This document shows, in pieces, positions 14,464 through 22,141 of a DNA stretch of 24,498 nucleotides. The notes under the pieces are model-generated. The model was not told where the DNA came from. It did no database searches and was given only the letters and a program-made list of their open reading frames with translations. Numbering within the stretch: the first letter of the stretch is position 1; the number at the start of each line of letters is the position of its first letter. The position numbers and the translations under genes are program-made. Source of the stretch: Chloroflexota bacterium (lineage in GTDB: Bacteria > Chloroflexota > Ktedonobacteria > Ktedonobacterales > Ktedonobacteraceae); assembly GCA_902810755.1 (NCBI GenBank), contig CADDYT010000091.1:1-24498 (forward strand). The letters are read 5' to 3'.

Positions 14464-15993
14464 ATGACTTTCCACAGCATCCTCTTTCCAGAAACTGAAA
14501 GCAAAAAAGAGACAGCCGATGCGCCTGACTGCTTCGTTGACCTGAATCTTGACCAGATTGTCGATACCATCACTGCCAGCAAGCAGGAATATGAGTTAAA
14601 GCCGTTTTTCTATACTCCCCTGCGCGACCTTGATACCATCCTGTATCGCCATGAAGTTATGCGCGACATGGAAAATAACACGTTGTTCGAGTATATTCAG
14701 GCGTTTGCGCAAAAGATGCGCCGCATGCGCGAGTATCTGGCACAGGCAGAGAAACTTTACTACAAATATCAAAAGGAACGCTGGTTTCTGGACGCGGTGC
14801 AGATGTATGGTGAGGCCGTGAGCGGCCTGGCGCGTGATCTTACCTCTGTCGATCTTCAATCTCGCGGCCTGCTGGCTTTGCGCGCCTACGTGACGGACTA
14901 TGCCGGTTCCGACCCTTTTACCTCGCTGATGGCGGAAACAAAACAGCTACAGGCTGATCTGGCCGCCATCCACTACTGCCTGCTCATCAAAGGCAGCACG
15001 ATCAGGGTGCGCAAATATGAGGCGGAAAGTGATTATAGCGTGGACATTGAGGAGACATTCGCGAAATTCAGGCAGGGAGCGGTAAAAGACTATCTGGTGA
15101 AATTTCGGAGCTGGCCGGAGATGGACCATGTAGAGGCGCAAATCATGGAACTGGTCGCGCGCCTGTATCCCGACATCTTTTCCCATCTCGATGATTACTG
15201 CATGAGAAACGCGCACTACCTGGATGCGACCATCGCCGCCTTTGATCGCGAAATCCAGTTTTACGTCGCCTACCTGGAGCATATCGCGCGCTTCAAACGC
15301 GCTGGTCTGTCATTCTGCTATCCGCGCGTTTCCAGCACATCGAAGGAAGTACATGCATATGCCGCCTTTGATCTCGCGCTGGCCCACAAACTGTTGAACG
15401 AAAAATCGCCTGTGGTCTGCAACGATTTTTCTCTTACCGGCAAAGAGCGCATCATTGTCGTTACCGGCCCCAACCAGGGCGGCAAAACCACATTCGCCCG
15501 CACCTTCGGGCAACTGCATTATCTGGCCAGCATCGGCTGCCCCGTGCCGGGCCGACAGGCGCAGCTCTTCCTCTTTGACCGGCTCTTTACGCACTTTGAG
15601 AAGGAGGAAGACATCAGGGACCTGCGCAGCAAACTGGAGGATGATCTGGTCAGATTGCATGCTATCCTTGAACATGCCACAAGCAGCAGTTTGATTATCC
15701 TGAACGAAATTCTCACCTCCACCACCGTCAACGATGCCTTATTCTTGAGCAAAAAGATCTTGGAAAAAATTGTCCAGCTGGACGCGCTCTCCGTCTGGGT
15801 GACCTTCATCGATGAACTGAGTACGTTCAGCGAGCAGACCATCAGCATGGTCAGCACGGTCGTTCCTGAAAATCCGGCTCTGCGCACCTATAAAATCGTC
15901 AGGAAGCCCGCCGACGGGCTGGCGCACGCGATCGCGATTGCCGAAAAGTACCGCCTGACCTACCATGCTTTGAAGGAGCGATTACAGGCATGA
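14464..15993 (+). CDS. MutS-like ATPase, paralogue 1
   Basis: 509-aa member of the MutS ATPase family without the N-terminal mismatch-binding domain, so it is unlikely to act in ordinary mismatch repair. Residues about 30-290 are the helical core. The ATPase domain (about 300-500) has Walker A GPNQGGKTT (335-343) and a Walker B ending IILNEILTST, where the usual Asp-Glu is Asn414-Glu415. The histidine seen in MutS proteins (A-T-H) is replaced by Phe448 (VTFIDEL). ATG 14464 follows AAGGAG by six bases; the longer frame from 14359 overlaps the GTPase gene. The stop overlaps the next start (ATGA). It is paired with paralogue 2, and the two may form a heterodimer. Confidence 0.9.
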   Translation: MTFHSILFPETESKKETADAPDCFVDLNLDQIVDTITASKQEYELKPFFYTPLRDLDTILYRHEVMRDMENNTLFEYIQAFAQKMRRMREYLAQAEKLYYKYQKERWFLDAVQMYGEAVSGLARDLTSVDLQSRGLLALRAYVTDYAGSDPFTSLMAETKQLQADLAAIHYCLLIKGSTIRVRKYEAESDYSVDIEETFAKFRQGAVKDYLVKFRSWPEMDHVEAQIMELVARLYPDIFSHLDDYCMRNAHYLDATIAAFDREIQFYVAYLEHIARFKRAGLSFCYPRVSSTSKEVHAYAAFDLALAHKLLNEKSPVVCNDFSLTGKERIIVVTGPNQGGKTTFARTFGQLHYLASIGCPVPGRQAQLFLFDRLFTHFEKEEDIRDLRSKLEDDLVRLHAILEHATSSSLIILNEILTSTTVNDALFLSKKILEKIVQLDALSVWVTFIDELSTFSEQTISMVSTVVPENPALRTYKIVRKPADGLAHAIAIAEKYRLTYHALKERLQA

Positions 15994-17480
15994 AAGCTTT
16001 TCTCATGTATAAAGATCAGGATTTTGACCTGCAACAGCCATTACCGCCGCAGGCTCCGGCGCTGATCCAGGACCTGGAACTCAACACGCTGTTCAACGCG
16101 ATGGCCCTCGGCGATAAATTCCTGTTCGAGGTGGCTAAAAAAGCGGTCCTGTGTGGCACGCAGCATGATCTGGATACCATCCACTATCGCCAGCACATCC
16201 TGAAGGACTGCCTCAAACATGCCTCCCTTGTCAGGGAGATCTATGCCCTGACGATAGAAGCCATTGAAAGCGAACGCAGGCATTTCCTGGGCCTGTTGAG
16301 CAGGTATCCCGACGCCATCCTGCACCGCTCGCTTGAAGTGCTACAGATGTTTGTGAACATCCTGAAAAAGCTCAGGCAGCTCGCCGATGAACATGCCGCC
16401 GAATTTGAATCGGAGGGCTTTAGCAGATTCTTCGCCATGTTGGACAAAGAATTGAGCGATGACTACTTCGCTGTCGTCCAGCAGCATCTCAAGGCGCTGG
16501 AATTTCGCGACGGCGTGTTAATCAGCGCCAGGCTGGGGCGCGGCAATAAAGGCATCGATTACATCCTGCGTAAGCCTGCCGACAGGGGACAGAGCTGGCT
16601 GGAGCGCCTCTTCGCCGAACGCGCGCCCTCGTACAGCTTTACCATCCCTGATCGCGATGAAAGCGGGTCCAGGACGCTCTCGGACTTGAAAGGGCGGGGC
16701 ATTAACCTCGTTGCTAACGCGCTGGCGCAATCCAGCGACCATATCCTCAGTTTTTTCACCATGTTGCGCACCGAACTCGCCTTTTACATCGGCTGCCTGA
16801 ACCTGTACGAACAGCTTGCTCAGCGCGGGGAGCCATTGTGTTTTCCCCTGCCCGCGCCCCACAACGAACGCAGGTTGACATGTACCGGCTTATACGATGT
16901 CAGCCTGGCCTTAACGATGGAACAGCGTGTGGTGAGTAACGATGTACAGGCCGATGGGAAAGACCTCATCATTATCACCGGGGCCAATAAGGGCGGCAAA
17001 TCGACGTTTTTGCGCAGTATCGGGCTGGCTCAATTGATGATGCAGTGCGGCATGTTTGTCCCGGCAACCTCTTTCTGCGCCAACGTCTGCATCAGTCTGT
17101 TCACGCACTACAAACGCAAAGAAGACGTGACGATGAGAAGCGGCAAACTGGATGAAGAACTCAGCCGGATGAGCAATATCGTCGACATCATCACGCCAGA
17201 TTCTCTCTTGCTGCTCAACGAATCCTTTGCCGCCACCAACGAAAGAGAGGGAGCGGAGATCGCGCGGCAGATCATCACGGCGCTGCTGGAGAAGCGCATC
17301 AAGGTCTGCTTCGTGACCCATTTATACGAATTCGCGCACAGCTTTTACAACAGACACCTGGGAAATGCCCTCTTCCTGCGCGCCGACAGGCAAGCCGACG
17401 GCACGCGAACCTTCAAATTAATCGAGGGGGAGCCATTGGAAACCAGCTATGGCGAAGATTTGTATAAGCGGATATTCTGA
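15990..17480 (+). CDS. MutS-like ATPase, paralogue 2
   Basis: 496-aa MutS-family ATPase of the same architecture as its upstream neighbour: helical core about 30-290, ATPase about 295-490. Walker A is GANKGGKST (331-339). Walker B is LLLLNES, with Asn410-Glu411 where MutS has Asp-Glu. Unlike paralogue 1 it retains the histidine (VTHLYEF, H444). It lacks the mismatch-recognition domain and the Smr nuclease domain of MutS2. The four-base overlap with paralogue 1 shows translational coupling and supports a heteromeric complex. No terminator is evident before the MgtC-family gene 117 nt downstream. Confidence 0.9.
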   Translation: MKAFLMYKDQDFDLQQPLPPQAPALIQDLELNTLFNAMALGDKFLFEVAKKAVLCGTQHDLDTIHYRQHILKDCLKHASLVREIYALTIEAIESERRHFLGLLSRYPDAILHRSLEVLQMFVNILKKLRQLADEHAAEFESEGFSRFFAMLDKELSDDYFAVVQQHLKALEFRDGVLISARLGRGNKGIDYILRKPADRGQSWLERLFAERAPSYSFTIPDRDESGSRTLSDLKGRGINLVANALAQSSDHILSFFTMLRTELAFYIGCLNLYEQLAQRGEPLCFPLPAPHNERRLTCTGLYDVSLALTMEQRVVSNDVQADGKDLIIITGANKGGKSTFLRSIGLAQLMMQCGMFVPATSFCANVCISLFTHYKRKEDVTMRSGKLDEELSRMSNIVDIITPDSLLLLNESFAATNEREGAEIARQIITALLEKRIKVCFVTHLYEFAHSFYNRHLGNALFLRADRQADGTRTFKLIEGEPLETSYGEDLYKRIF

Positions 17481-17490
17481 GCAAATTCCC

Positions 17491-17519
17491 TTGCAAAAGA
17501 CGCTCCAAAATGCTATAGT
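17491..17519 (+). promoter_or_regulatory. Promoter upstream of the MgtC-family gene
   Basis: TTGCAA (17491-17496), 17-nt spacer, TATAGT (17514-17519). A second candidate overlaps the downstream repeats: TTAACA (17535-17540), 17 nt, TAATAT (17558-17563). Confidence 0.65.
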
Positions 17520-17523
17520 CTAT

Positions 17524-17562
17524 TTAACATTATCTTAACATTCTCTTAACATTGCGTTAATA
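17524..17562 (+). promoter_or_regulatory. Four 11-bp-spaced TTAACA repeats (Pho-box-like)
   Basis: TTAACA at 17524, 17535 and 17546 and TTAATA at 17557 are spaced exactly 11 bp apart, placing them on one face of the helix. This is the layout bound by PhoP/PhoB-family response regulators; Bacillus PhoP uses direct TTAACA-like hexamers with this period. Whether it activates the second promoter or represses the first cannot be told from sequence. Confidence 0.6.
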
Positions 17563-17597
17563 TTCTGACGTGCATATCTCTGAGGGGAGGAAAAGCA

Positions 17598-18341
17598 GTG
17601 ATCTCTATTCAAACCGCGCTGCTGCGGCTGGCGCTGGCGCTCGTGCTGGGGGCGGCGGTTGGATTGGAGCGGGAATGGAGTGAGCGGGCCGCCGGGTTGC
17701 GCACGCATGCCCTGGTGGCGCTTGGCTCCTGCCTGATTATCATTGTCTCCGCTTTCGGCTTTGCCGATATTCTGGGAACGCCTGATGTGGTACTTGATCC
17801 TTCCCGTGTTGCCGCTCAGGTGGTCAGCGGCATCGGCTTTCTGGGCGCGGGCGCCATTCTGCTGCGGAAGGAGATTATTAAAGGCTTGACGACCGCCGCC
17901 GCCATCTGGGTAGTGGCCGCCATCGGGCTGGCATGTGGCGCGGGCTTACTGATTGAGGCCGTGCTGACCACCGTCTTTACCGTTGCCGTTCTCACACTGC
18001 TCAAACCCCTGAGACGGCGCCTGCATCGTTCGGCAGAAGCATACCAGCTTAAGATCAAAGTGACGGCTGTGGAGCAGGCGCTGCTGGGTCGGGTCTACAA
18101 CACCTGTCACGAGGCCGGGGCTACGATTGAAAACATCGAGGTGCAGGCGGGCAACGGGCGGGAAAAGGTAGAGATCGCATGTACGACGCGAGAAGCTCTG
18201 CCTCTGGCAAAATCTCTGGTGGCGCTGCGCAGCGAACCGGGTATCGAAAGCGTCTCAATCAACCTGCGCAACCCCAGCAGCGCCATCGCTCCATTTCCCC
18301 TCTTTACTGAAGAGCAGACGGCAGAGGAAACGGACGAATAA
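17598..18341 (+). CDS. MgtC/SapB-family membrane protein
   Basis: 247-aa protein. The N-terminal half (about 1-140) holds four or five membrane helices with family signatures GAAVGLEREW and AGLRTHALVALGS, plus GIGFLGAGAILLR. The C-terminal half (about 145-230) is a soluble ACT-like domain. MgtC proteins are linked to growth at low Mg2+, to control of ATP synthesis, and in Salmonella to phosphate uptake; the local target is not known. The GTG start follows GGGGAGG by seven bases. It has its own promoter and Pho-box-like repeats and no riboswitch, although read-through from the riboswitch 3 operon is possible. A terminator overlaps its stop codon. Confidence 0.9.
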   Translation: MISIQTALLRLALALVLGAAVGLEREWSERAAGLRTHALVALGSCLIIIVSAFGFADILGTPDVVLDPSRVAAQVVSGIGFLGAGAILLRKEIIKGLTTAAAIWVVAAIGLACGAGLLIEAVLTTVFTVAVLTLLKPLRRRLHRSAEAYQLKIKVTAVEQALLGRVYNTCHEAGATIENIEVQAGNGREKVEIACTTREALPLAKSLVALRSEPGIESVSINLRNPSSAIAPFPLFTEEQTAEETDE

Positions 18342-18354
18342 CCGTTTCTCTTTT
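18327..18354 (+). terminator. Intrinsic terminator overlapping MgtC-family stop
   Basis: GAAACGG (18327-18333) pairs with CCGTTTC (18342-18348); the loop contains the stop codon and TCTTTT follows. It separates this gene from the convergent HAD gene, whose stop is 11 nt away. Confidence 0.6.
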
Positions 18355-18814
18355 AGCCGCGCAGGGTAGCAATGAGCCGCTTCGGATTGAGCAGCAGGTC
18401 AATGGCATCAACCGGGCCGAGCGCCACGATATCGGCGGCCTGCAACGTTCCCACCGCTACTCCTTCGCCTGAAAGTACGGCAATGCCGAGGGCAGCGGCG
18501 CGCAGCATAGCGATATCGTTTCGGCCATTGCCAAAGGCAACCACATGCTCAGCCCCAAGCTGCCGCACATAGCGCGCTTTCTCCTCCCCGCTTCCGATGA
18601 TACGAATGGGAATAGCCAGCAGGCGTTCAAGCGCAGCGATATTGCCGTGAGTTCCTGCCGTCAACGCCTGAAGAGAGAGCAACTCGGCCAGCCGCCTGAG
18701 CTGCTCGACAACCCCTGGGAAGGGAGTTCCATCGACGGCCAGCGTTCCATTGATGTCAAATACGGCGTGTTGCAGTTCAAGCGTCCCCCAATCGGGAATG
18801 TCTACCTGAATCAT
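18353..18814 (-). CDS. HAD-family soluble P-type ATPase-like phosphatase
   Basis: 153-aa HAD-superfamily protein resembling the 'soluble P-type ATPase' group (COG4087-like). Motif I is D20-I-N22-G-T, so the nucleophile Asp is present but the second Asp of the usual DxDGT is Asn. Motif II threonine is in LTAGT (T52), a lysine lies at K79 (GEEKARYV), and motif IV is GNGRND (95-100) with the Mg-binding D100. The N-terminal MIQVDIPDWGTLEL strand is typical of that group. Asn in these positions is, as I recall, common in the family, so this is not evidence of inactivity. GAAGGAG lies five bases before the ATG. Last gene of the riboswitch 4 operon, 39 nt after the DUF4129-like gene. Confidence 0.85.
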   Translation of the reverse strand: MIQVDIPDWGTLELQHAVFDINGTLAVDGTPFPGVVEQLRRLAELLSLQALTAGTHGNIAALERLLAIPIRIIGSGEEKARYVRQLGAEHVVAFGNGRNDIAMLRAAALGIAVLSGEGVAVGTLQAADIVALGPVDAIDLLLNPKRLIATLRG

Positions 18815-18853
18815 ATATACTCCTTCAAAAGAATGGCGGTTATGTGATCTTAC

Positions 18854-20362
18854 CTATTTCGATGCGCGCTGCATTGTCCTTTCAGCGGACGCTTTGCCGG
18901 TCAAACGCGCGACCAGCCGCGTCACCCAGGCAGGCATATGCATTCGTTTGTCCTCGTCGCTTTGCCTGCCGCCATAGCGTTCCAGCATGTAGGCCCGGGT
19001 CAGTTCGTGAAGAAGCTGGCTATCCGTTTCATCGACAGCATGAGAAGCGTTTTGCGAAGTGACGGGGCTGGCTTCGAGGTAGGCCAGCAGGCGTTGCTCA
19101 TATTCTGTCGGCGTTTCAGCAGGCGCTCTTGCCAGTTGTTCCTTCGCGGCGGCTACCGCGTGTAGCAGTTCGCGATAGCGCGCGCGCGCGGAGGCAGGGT
19201 CGAGCGGCTCAAGCATCACTTCTTGCCGTGTTCCGCGCCGCCGCTTCCACCATTGACGCCAGCGTTCGCCCAGCAAGGAACGAGCATCCAGCCCCTCCCG
19301 CACTTCCTCGACGCCTTCACGGTCGATGCGCATAAACCAGCGGCGCAGGATCGCCCTCACCAGCAGCAGCAAGGCCACAAAAGCCAGGAGCAGGAAGACC
19401 CAGCGACCAATGGTGAAGACTTCCGGCGGGATGGGCTGCGCAGGACGCTGTGGTCGGGAAGGCGGATGCGGTAATACGATCTGCGGCGGCGATGTAGCCG
19501 CCCCGTGATGGGTAAGCAGGCCGATGAGCCAGGAGAAGAGATAGTAAATCGGCGTGAGGACGAGGAAGATAATGCCATAGAGAATCCAGCCGAGCAGGGT
19601 TCCGAGCGCGTTCCACAGAGGCGCCAGCGCGCCGAGCGCGAACTCGAATGACGACAGGGAGAAGATCGATTCGAGGACGAGGACCAGCAGCGTCAGGAAA
19701 GCGCCGAAGAGGGCCAGAGCAAAAAGCCAGGAGCGTGTCGGGTCGGCCTGCGAGCCTGCCGGGGCGCGCCGGTTGTGGCGAATCGTTCCCAGGCGGGCCA
19801 GCGAGAGCGCGACCAGGCCGCCGAGGAAGAAGACGGGCAGCGCGAAGGCAAGCGCGTCGCGCAGGGAGGGCAGCGGCGGCAAGGCAATGACGAGCAGCAG
19901 AACGGCGAGCAGGACGCCAAATCCCACTTTGAAGGAGGCGGAGAGCGAGCTATATTCGAAGCCGATCTGCACGTAATACATATCGCGCCGCCACAGCCAT
20001 GTCACAACCGCCACATCGACAAAAGCGGAAAAGATTGCTTGAGCATGGATCAGGGAGGGAAGCAGCGGCCCCACCGTTATGGCAAGAGCCAGCAGCCAGC
20101 CAGCCAGGTGCAGACGAGCCAGTTTTCTGTCCCCGCCTGCGCGCCGAACCCTGCTTTCTACAAACATCGCCCACCAGAGCAGGCCCAGTTCGAGTAGCGC
20201 AATCTCACCGGCGCCCAGAGGCATGTCCGCCAGCGTGCGCGTGAAAAGGAGCGTGAGGACGACAACGATGAGCGCCAGAGGCTGCGCTTCCATCACGCTG
20301 ATAGCGATGGGAAGGGCAAAGCGTTCAACCCGGTTTGATGCTCGTCGTGCTTCGACCTGCAT
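18854..20362 (-). CDS. Multi-spanning membrane protein with DUF4129-like C-terminus
   Basis: 502-aa membrane protein. The N-terminal about 300 residues hold eight or so hydrophobic segments. A proline-rich loop (PHPPSRPQRPAQPIPP) precedes one more helix (RWVFLLLAFVALLLLV). A cytosolic C-terminal region (about 390-475) resembles DUF4129 (ARARYRELLHAVAAAK...TPTEYEQRLL...LTRAYMLERYGG). DUF4129 commonly occurs with DUF58 proteins and transglutaminase-like proteins in MoxR-type clusters; there is no transglutaminase or MoxR gene here. ATG 20362 follows AAGGAGGAG by eight bases and overlaps the end of the DUF58 gene by 38 nt. The frame extends further upstream to 20533 without a better start. Confidence 0.8.
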   Translation of the reverse strand: MQVEARRASNRVERFALPIAISVMEAQPLALIVVVLTLLFTRTLADMPLGAGEIALLELGLLWWAMFVESRVRRAGGDRKLARLHLAGWLLALAITVGPLLPSLIHAQAIFSAFVDVAVVTWLWRRDMYYVQIGFEYSSLSASFKVGFGVLLAVLLLVIALPPLPSLRDALAFALPVFFLGGLVALSLARLGTIRHNRRAPAGSQADPTRSWLFALALFGAFLTLLVLVLESIFSLSSFEFALGALAPLWNALGTLLGWILYGIIFLVLTPIYYLFSWLIGLLTHHGAATSPPQIVLPHPPSRPQRPAQPIPPEVFTIGRWVFLLLAFVALLLLVRAILRRWFMRIDREGVEEVREGLDARSLLGERWRQWWKRRRGTRQEVMLEPLDPASARARYRELLHAVAAAKEQLARAPAETPTEYEQRLLAYLEASPVTSQNASHAVDETDSQLLHELTRAYMLERYGGRQSDEDKRMHMPAWVTRLVARLTGKASAERTMQRASK

Positions 20363-21710
20363 CTTCGTCTCCTCCTTCCCCGATGGTCGTAATGAGTTCA
20401 TGCCAGAGTTCCCTGCCGCCCAGGCGATGAACCGGCAAATCACAGGTATCCGTCGCCACTTCGTCGTCTGGATTTCCCGCCAGCGCGAGGTGAACCGCCG
20501 CCCCGTGCGAACGCAAGGCAAGCAGGCTGTCAACGGTTGCCTCGCTCAACGCAGCCGCCGCCCCGACCAGGACAACCGTCGTTCCCAGCGGGAGGGACAA
20601 TCGCTCTCTCTCAATGAGCGTGTCCATCGGCGAACCAAAGTAGGGGATGAGTCGACTGAGAGCGGTCAGGAGACGTTCGCGCTGCTTCCAGCCGCGATCA
20701 AGCGGGACGCGCACCCTCAATAAGAAAGAGGGTACGGAGGCCTGGAATTGATGGAGCAATTCATCCGTCGAGAGTGGCTGCTCGCCCTGAAGAGGAGCCA
20801 TCAGGCTATTGGCGAGCAGGCCCACCATATAGCCTTTATCCAGCGCCCAGCAGGCCAGGGAAGCGGCGGCAGAGATGGTCAGCTCCTGGATGTCAGGGTC
20901 GAGGCCCAGCCAGGCCACCGGATAGCTGTTGATGTCCAGCAGAATGAGCAGGCGGTACTGGCTGCTCGGCTCGTAAATCTTGCTGCGCAGCTCCCCGGCC
21001 CGCGCCGTCGCCTTCCAGTGGATGCGGCGCGGGTCATCGCCGCGCACGTACTCGCGCACGCCTGCGAAGCGCAGAGGGTCTTCGAGCAGGCGGCGGGGCG
21101 TCGTGTGTTCGCCAAAGGGATGGCGAGAGGGCAGGCCGAAAGCCTCAATTGGCGCGACGAGGGGATAGACCATCATCTGCTCGCTCGCGGGAACGCTATC
21201 TTCGCGCACCAGCCAGCCAAAGGGGTCTCCACTACGCACCAGCGCAGGCCCGAACGTATGCACTCCCCTGGCAAGGCAGCGGATACGGTAGCGGCGGGTC
21301 ACGCGCTGGAAAGACCAGAGAGCAAGCGTGTTGATGAGCGCCACGCGGCTCGGCTTGTATGTTGGCGTCGCCCGCCCGGTGAGCAGGGTGAGGGCGGCAG
21401 GAATCTCATCTTCGATTTCCAGCCAGGGCAAGGGCAGCAGTTTCTGATTTTCTACGCTGAGCGAGAGCGTAATGGTCTCCCCAAAGAAGGCGCGTGGCTG
21501 GCTGACCTGCTGGCGAACGACAAGGTGCCGTAGCGCCCGGCGATACCAGATTTCAGGCACGATGCCAACCACAAGCGCGAACAGACCCGCCAGAAAGGCC
21601 AGCGGCTGATGCGCCAGCACGCTGATGATGAGCAAGATAACCGCGAGTACGTACCAGGGACGGCGTTTGAGCAGCGTCTCATCACGATAGCGGCTCAGGT
21701 CAGTATCCAT
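20325..21710 (-). CDS. DUF58 (von Willebrand-like) protein
   Basis: 461-aa protein. Two membrane helices (about 18-52) are followed by a beta-rich region and the diagnostic DUF58 block VRGDDPRRIHWKATAR (about 222-237), then a vWA-like C-terminal domain (LLILLDINSYPV...). DUF58 proteins usually pair with a MoxR AAA+ ATPase in complex assembly or envelope stress systems; the target here is unknown. The start at 21710 is preferred because GAGG lies eight bases upstream (21719-21722). The in-frame ATG at 21746 has no such site. First gene after riboswitch 4 on the minus strand. It overlaps the downstream membrane gene, consistent with coupling. Confidence 0.88.
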   Translation of the reverse strand: MDTDLSRYRDETLLKRRPWYVLAVILLIISVLAHQPLAFLAGLFALVVGIVPEIWYRRALRHLVVRQQVSQPRAFFGETITLSLSVENQKLLPLPWLEIEDEIPAALTLLTGRATPTYKPSRVALINTLALWSFQRVTRRYRIRCLARGVHTFGPALVRSGDPFGWLVREDSVPASEQMMVYPLVAPIEAFGLPSRHPFGEHTTPRRLLEDPLRFAGVREYVRGDDPRRIHWKATARAGELRSKIYEPSSQYRLLILLDINSYPVAWLGLDPDIQELTISAAASLACWALDKGYMVGLLANSLMAPLQGEQPLSTDELLHQFQASVPSFLLRVRVPLDRGWKQRERLLTALSRLIPYFGSPMDTLIERERLSLPLGTTVVLVGAAAALSEATVDSLLALRSHGAAVHLALAGNPDDEVATDTCDLPVHRLGGRELWHELITTIGEGGDEDAGRSTTSIKPG

Positions 21711-21792
21711 GACATATACCTCGTATACGTCGCAAAGAACGGGCATAGGTGTCGCTCTACAGGTTCCATCTCATCTTCCTCTCCCGGAGAAT

Positions 21793-21834
21793 AAAAAAAG
21801 CCTCTACGACGCTGCGCTGAGCGTTATAGAAGCC
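21793..21834 (-). terminator. Riboswitch-controlled terminator, copy 4
   Basis: On the minus strand, GCUUCUA-UA-ACGCU pairs with AGCGU-CG-UAGAGGC with one G-U pair and a small internal loop, followed by seven U (21799 down to 21793). Confidence 0.9.
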
Positions 21835-21875
21835 ATTAGCTCTACCTGAGCATTTGTTGGGCGAGCTTCATCGCC
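21793..21875 (-). promoter_or_regulatory. Fluoride riboswitch (crcB motif), copy 4
   Basis: On the minus strand, P1 GGCG (21872-21875) pairs with CGCC (21860-21863), loop AUGAAGCU (21864-21871). P2 is GCUC with GAGC and loop AGGUA. The conserved U-A-A-U-G strand follows. The pseudoknot pairs GAAGCU with GGCUUC (21829-21834) with one G-U pair. The same strand begins the terminator. It leads the DUF58, DUF4129 and HAD genes. Confidence 0.95.
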
Positions 21876-21892
21876 GCTTTCTCTCTGTTCAG

Positions 21893-21921
21893 AGTATAGC
21901 ATATCTGTGCTGCCGCGTCCA
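21893..21921 (-). promoter_or_regulatory. Promoter of riboswitch 4 operon (minus strand)
   Basis: Read on the minus strand: TGGACG (21921-21916), 17-nt spacer, TATACT (21898-21893), followed at once by the palindrome CTCTGAACAGAG (21894-21883). It lies divergent to the riboswitch 5 promoter, about 35 nt away. Confidence 0.75.
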
Positions 21922-21956
21922 GAAGAGAACCAGGCGGGAACCCCTGCTCTCCTCTC

Positions 21957-21986
21957 TTGACGCTCGTCGCGGAGATTGTGTATACT
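21957..21986 (+). promoter_or_regulatory. Promoter of riboswitch 5 operon
   Basis: TTGACG (21957-21962), 18-nt spacer, TATACT (21981-21986), followed by the palindrome CTCTGGACAGAG (21985-21996), nearly the same as in the divergent copy. Confidence 0.8.
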
Positions 21987-22009
21987 CTGGACAGAGAAAA
22001 GATGATTAT

Positions 22010-22096
22010 GCGATGAAGCTCGCGAAACGCCAATCAGGCTAATAGCTTCTACATCCTCTTCCGCAGAGAGCGAAAGAGGATGTAGAAGCTTTTTTT
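22010..22096 (+). promoter_or_regulatory. Fluoride riboswitch (crcB motif), copy 5
   Basis: P1 is GCG (22010-22012) with CGC (22021-22023) plus a possible flanking U-G pair, loop AUGAAGCU. GAAAC follows P1 as in known aptamers. P2 is GCC (22029-22031) with GGC (22037-22039). The conserved U-A-A-U-A strand is 22040-22044. The pseudoknot pairs GAAGCU (22015-22020) with AGCUUC (22044-22049), shared with the terminator. It leads the pyrophosphatase-like fusion gene. Confidence 0.95.
22044..22096 (+). terminator. Riboswitch-controlled terminator, copy 5
   Basis: A perfect 17-bp stem, 22044-22060 with 22074-22090, followed by seven U. It is the strongest terminator of the five. Confidence 0.96.
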
Positions 22097-22141
22097 ACAG
22101 GTAGATCGAAACGAGGCATCGGGAAGAGAGGAAAGCAAGGA

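Noticed and set aside
18353..18814. HAD protein as an inactive pseudoenzyme
   Set aside because: The nucleophile D20, T52, K79 and D100 are present; Asn in motif I is, as recalled, usual in the soluble P-type ATPase-like group.
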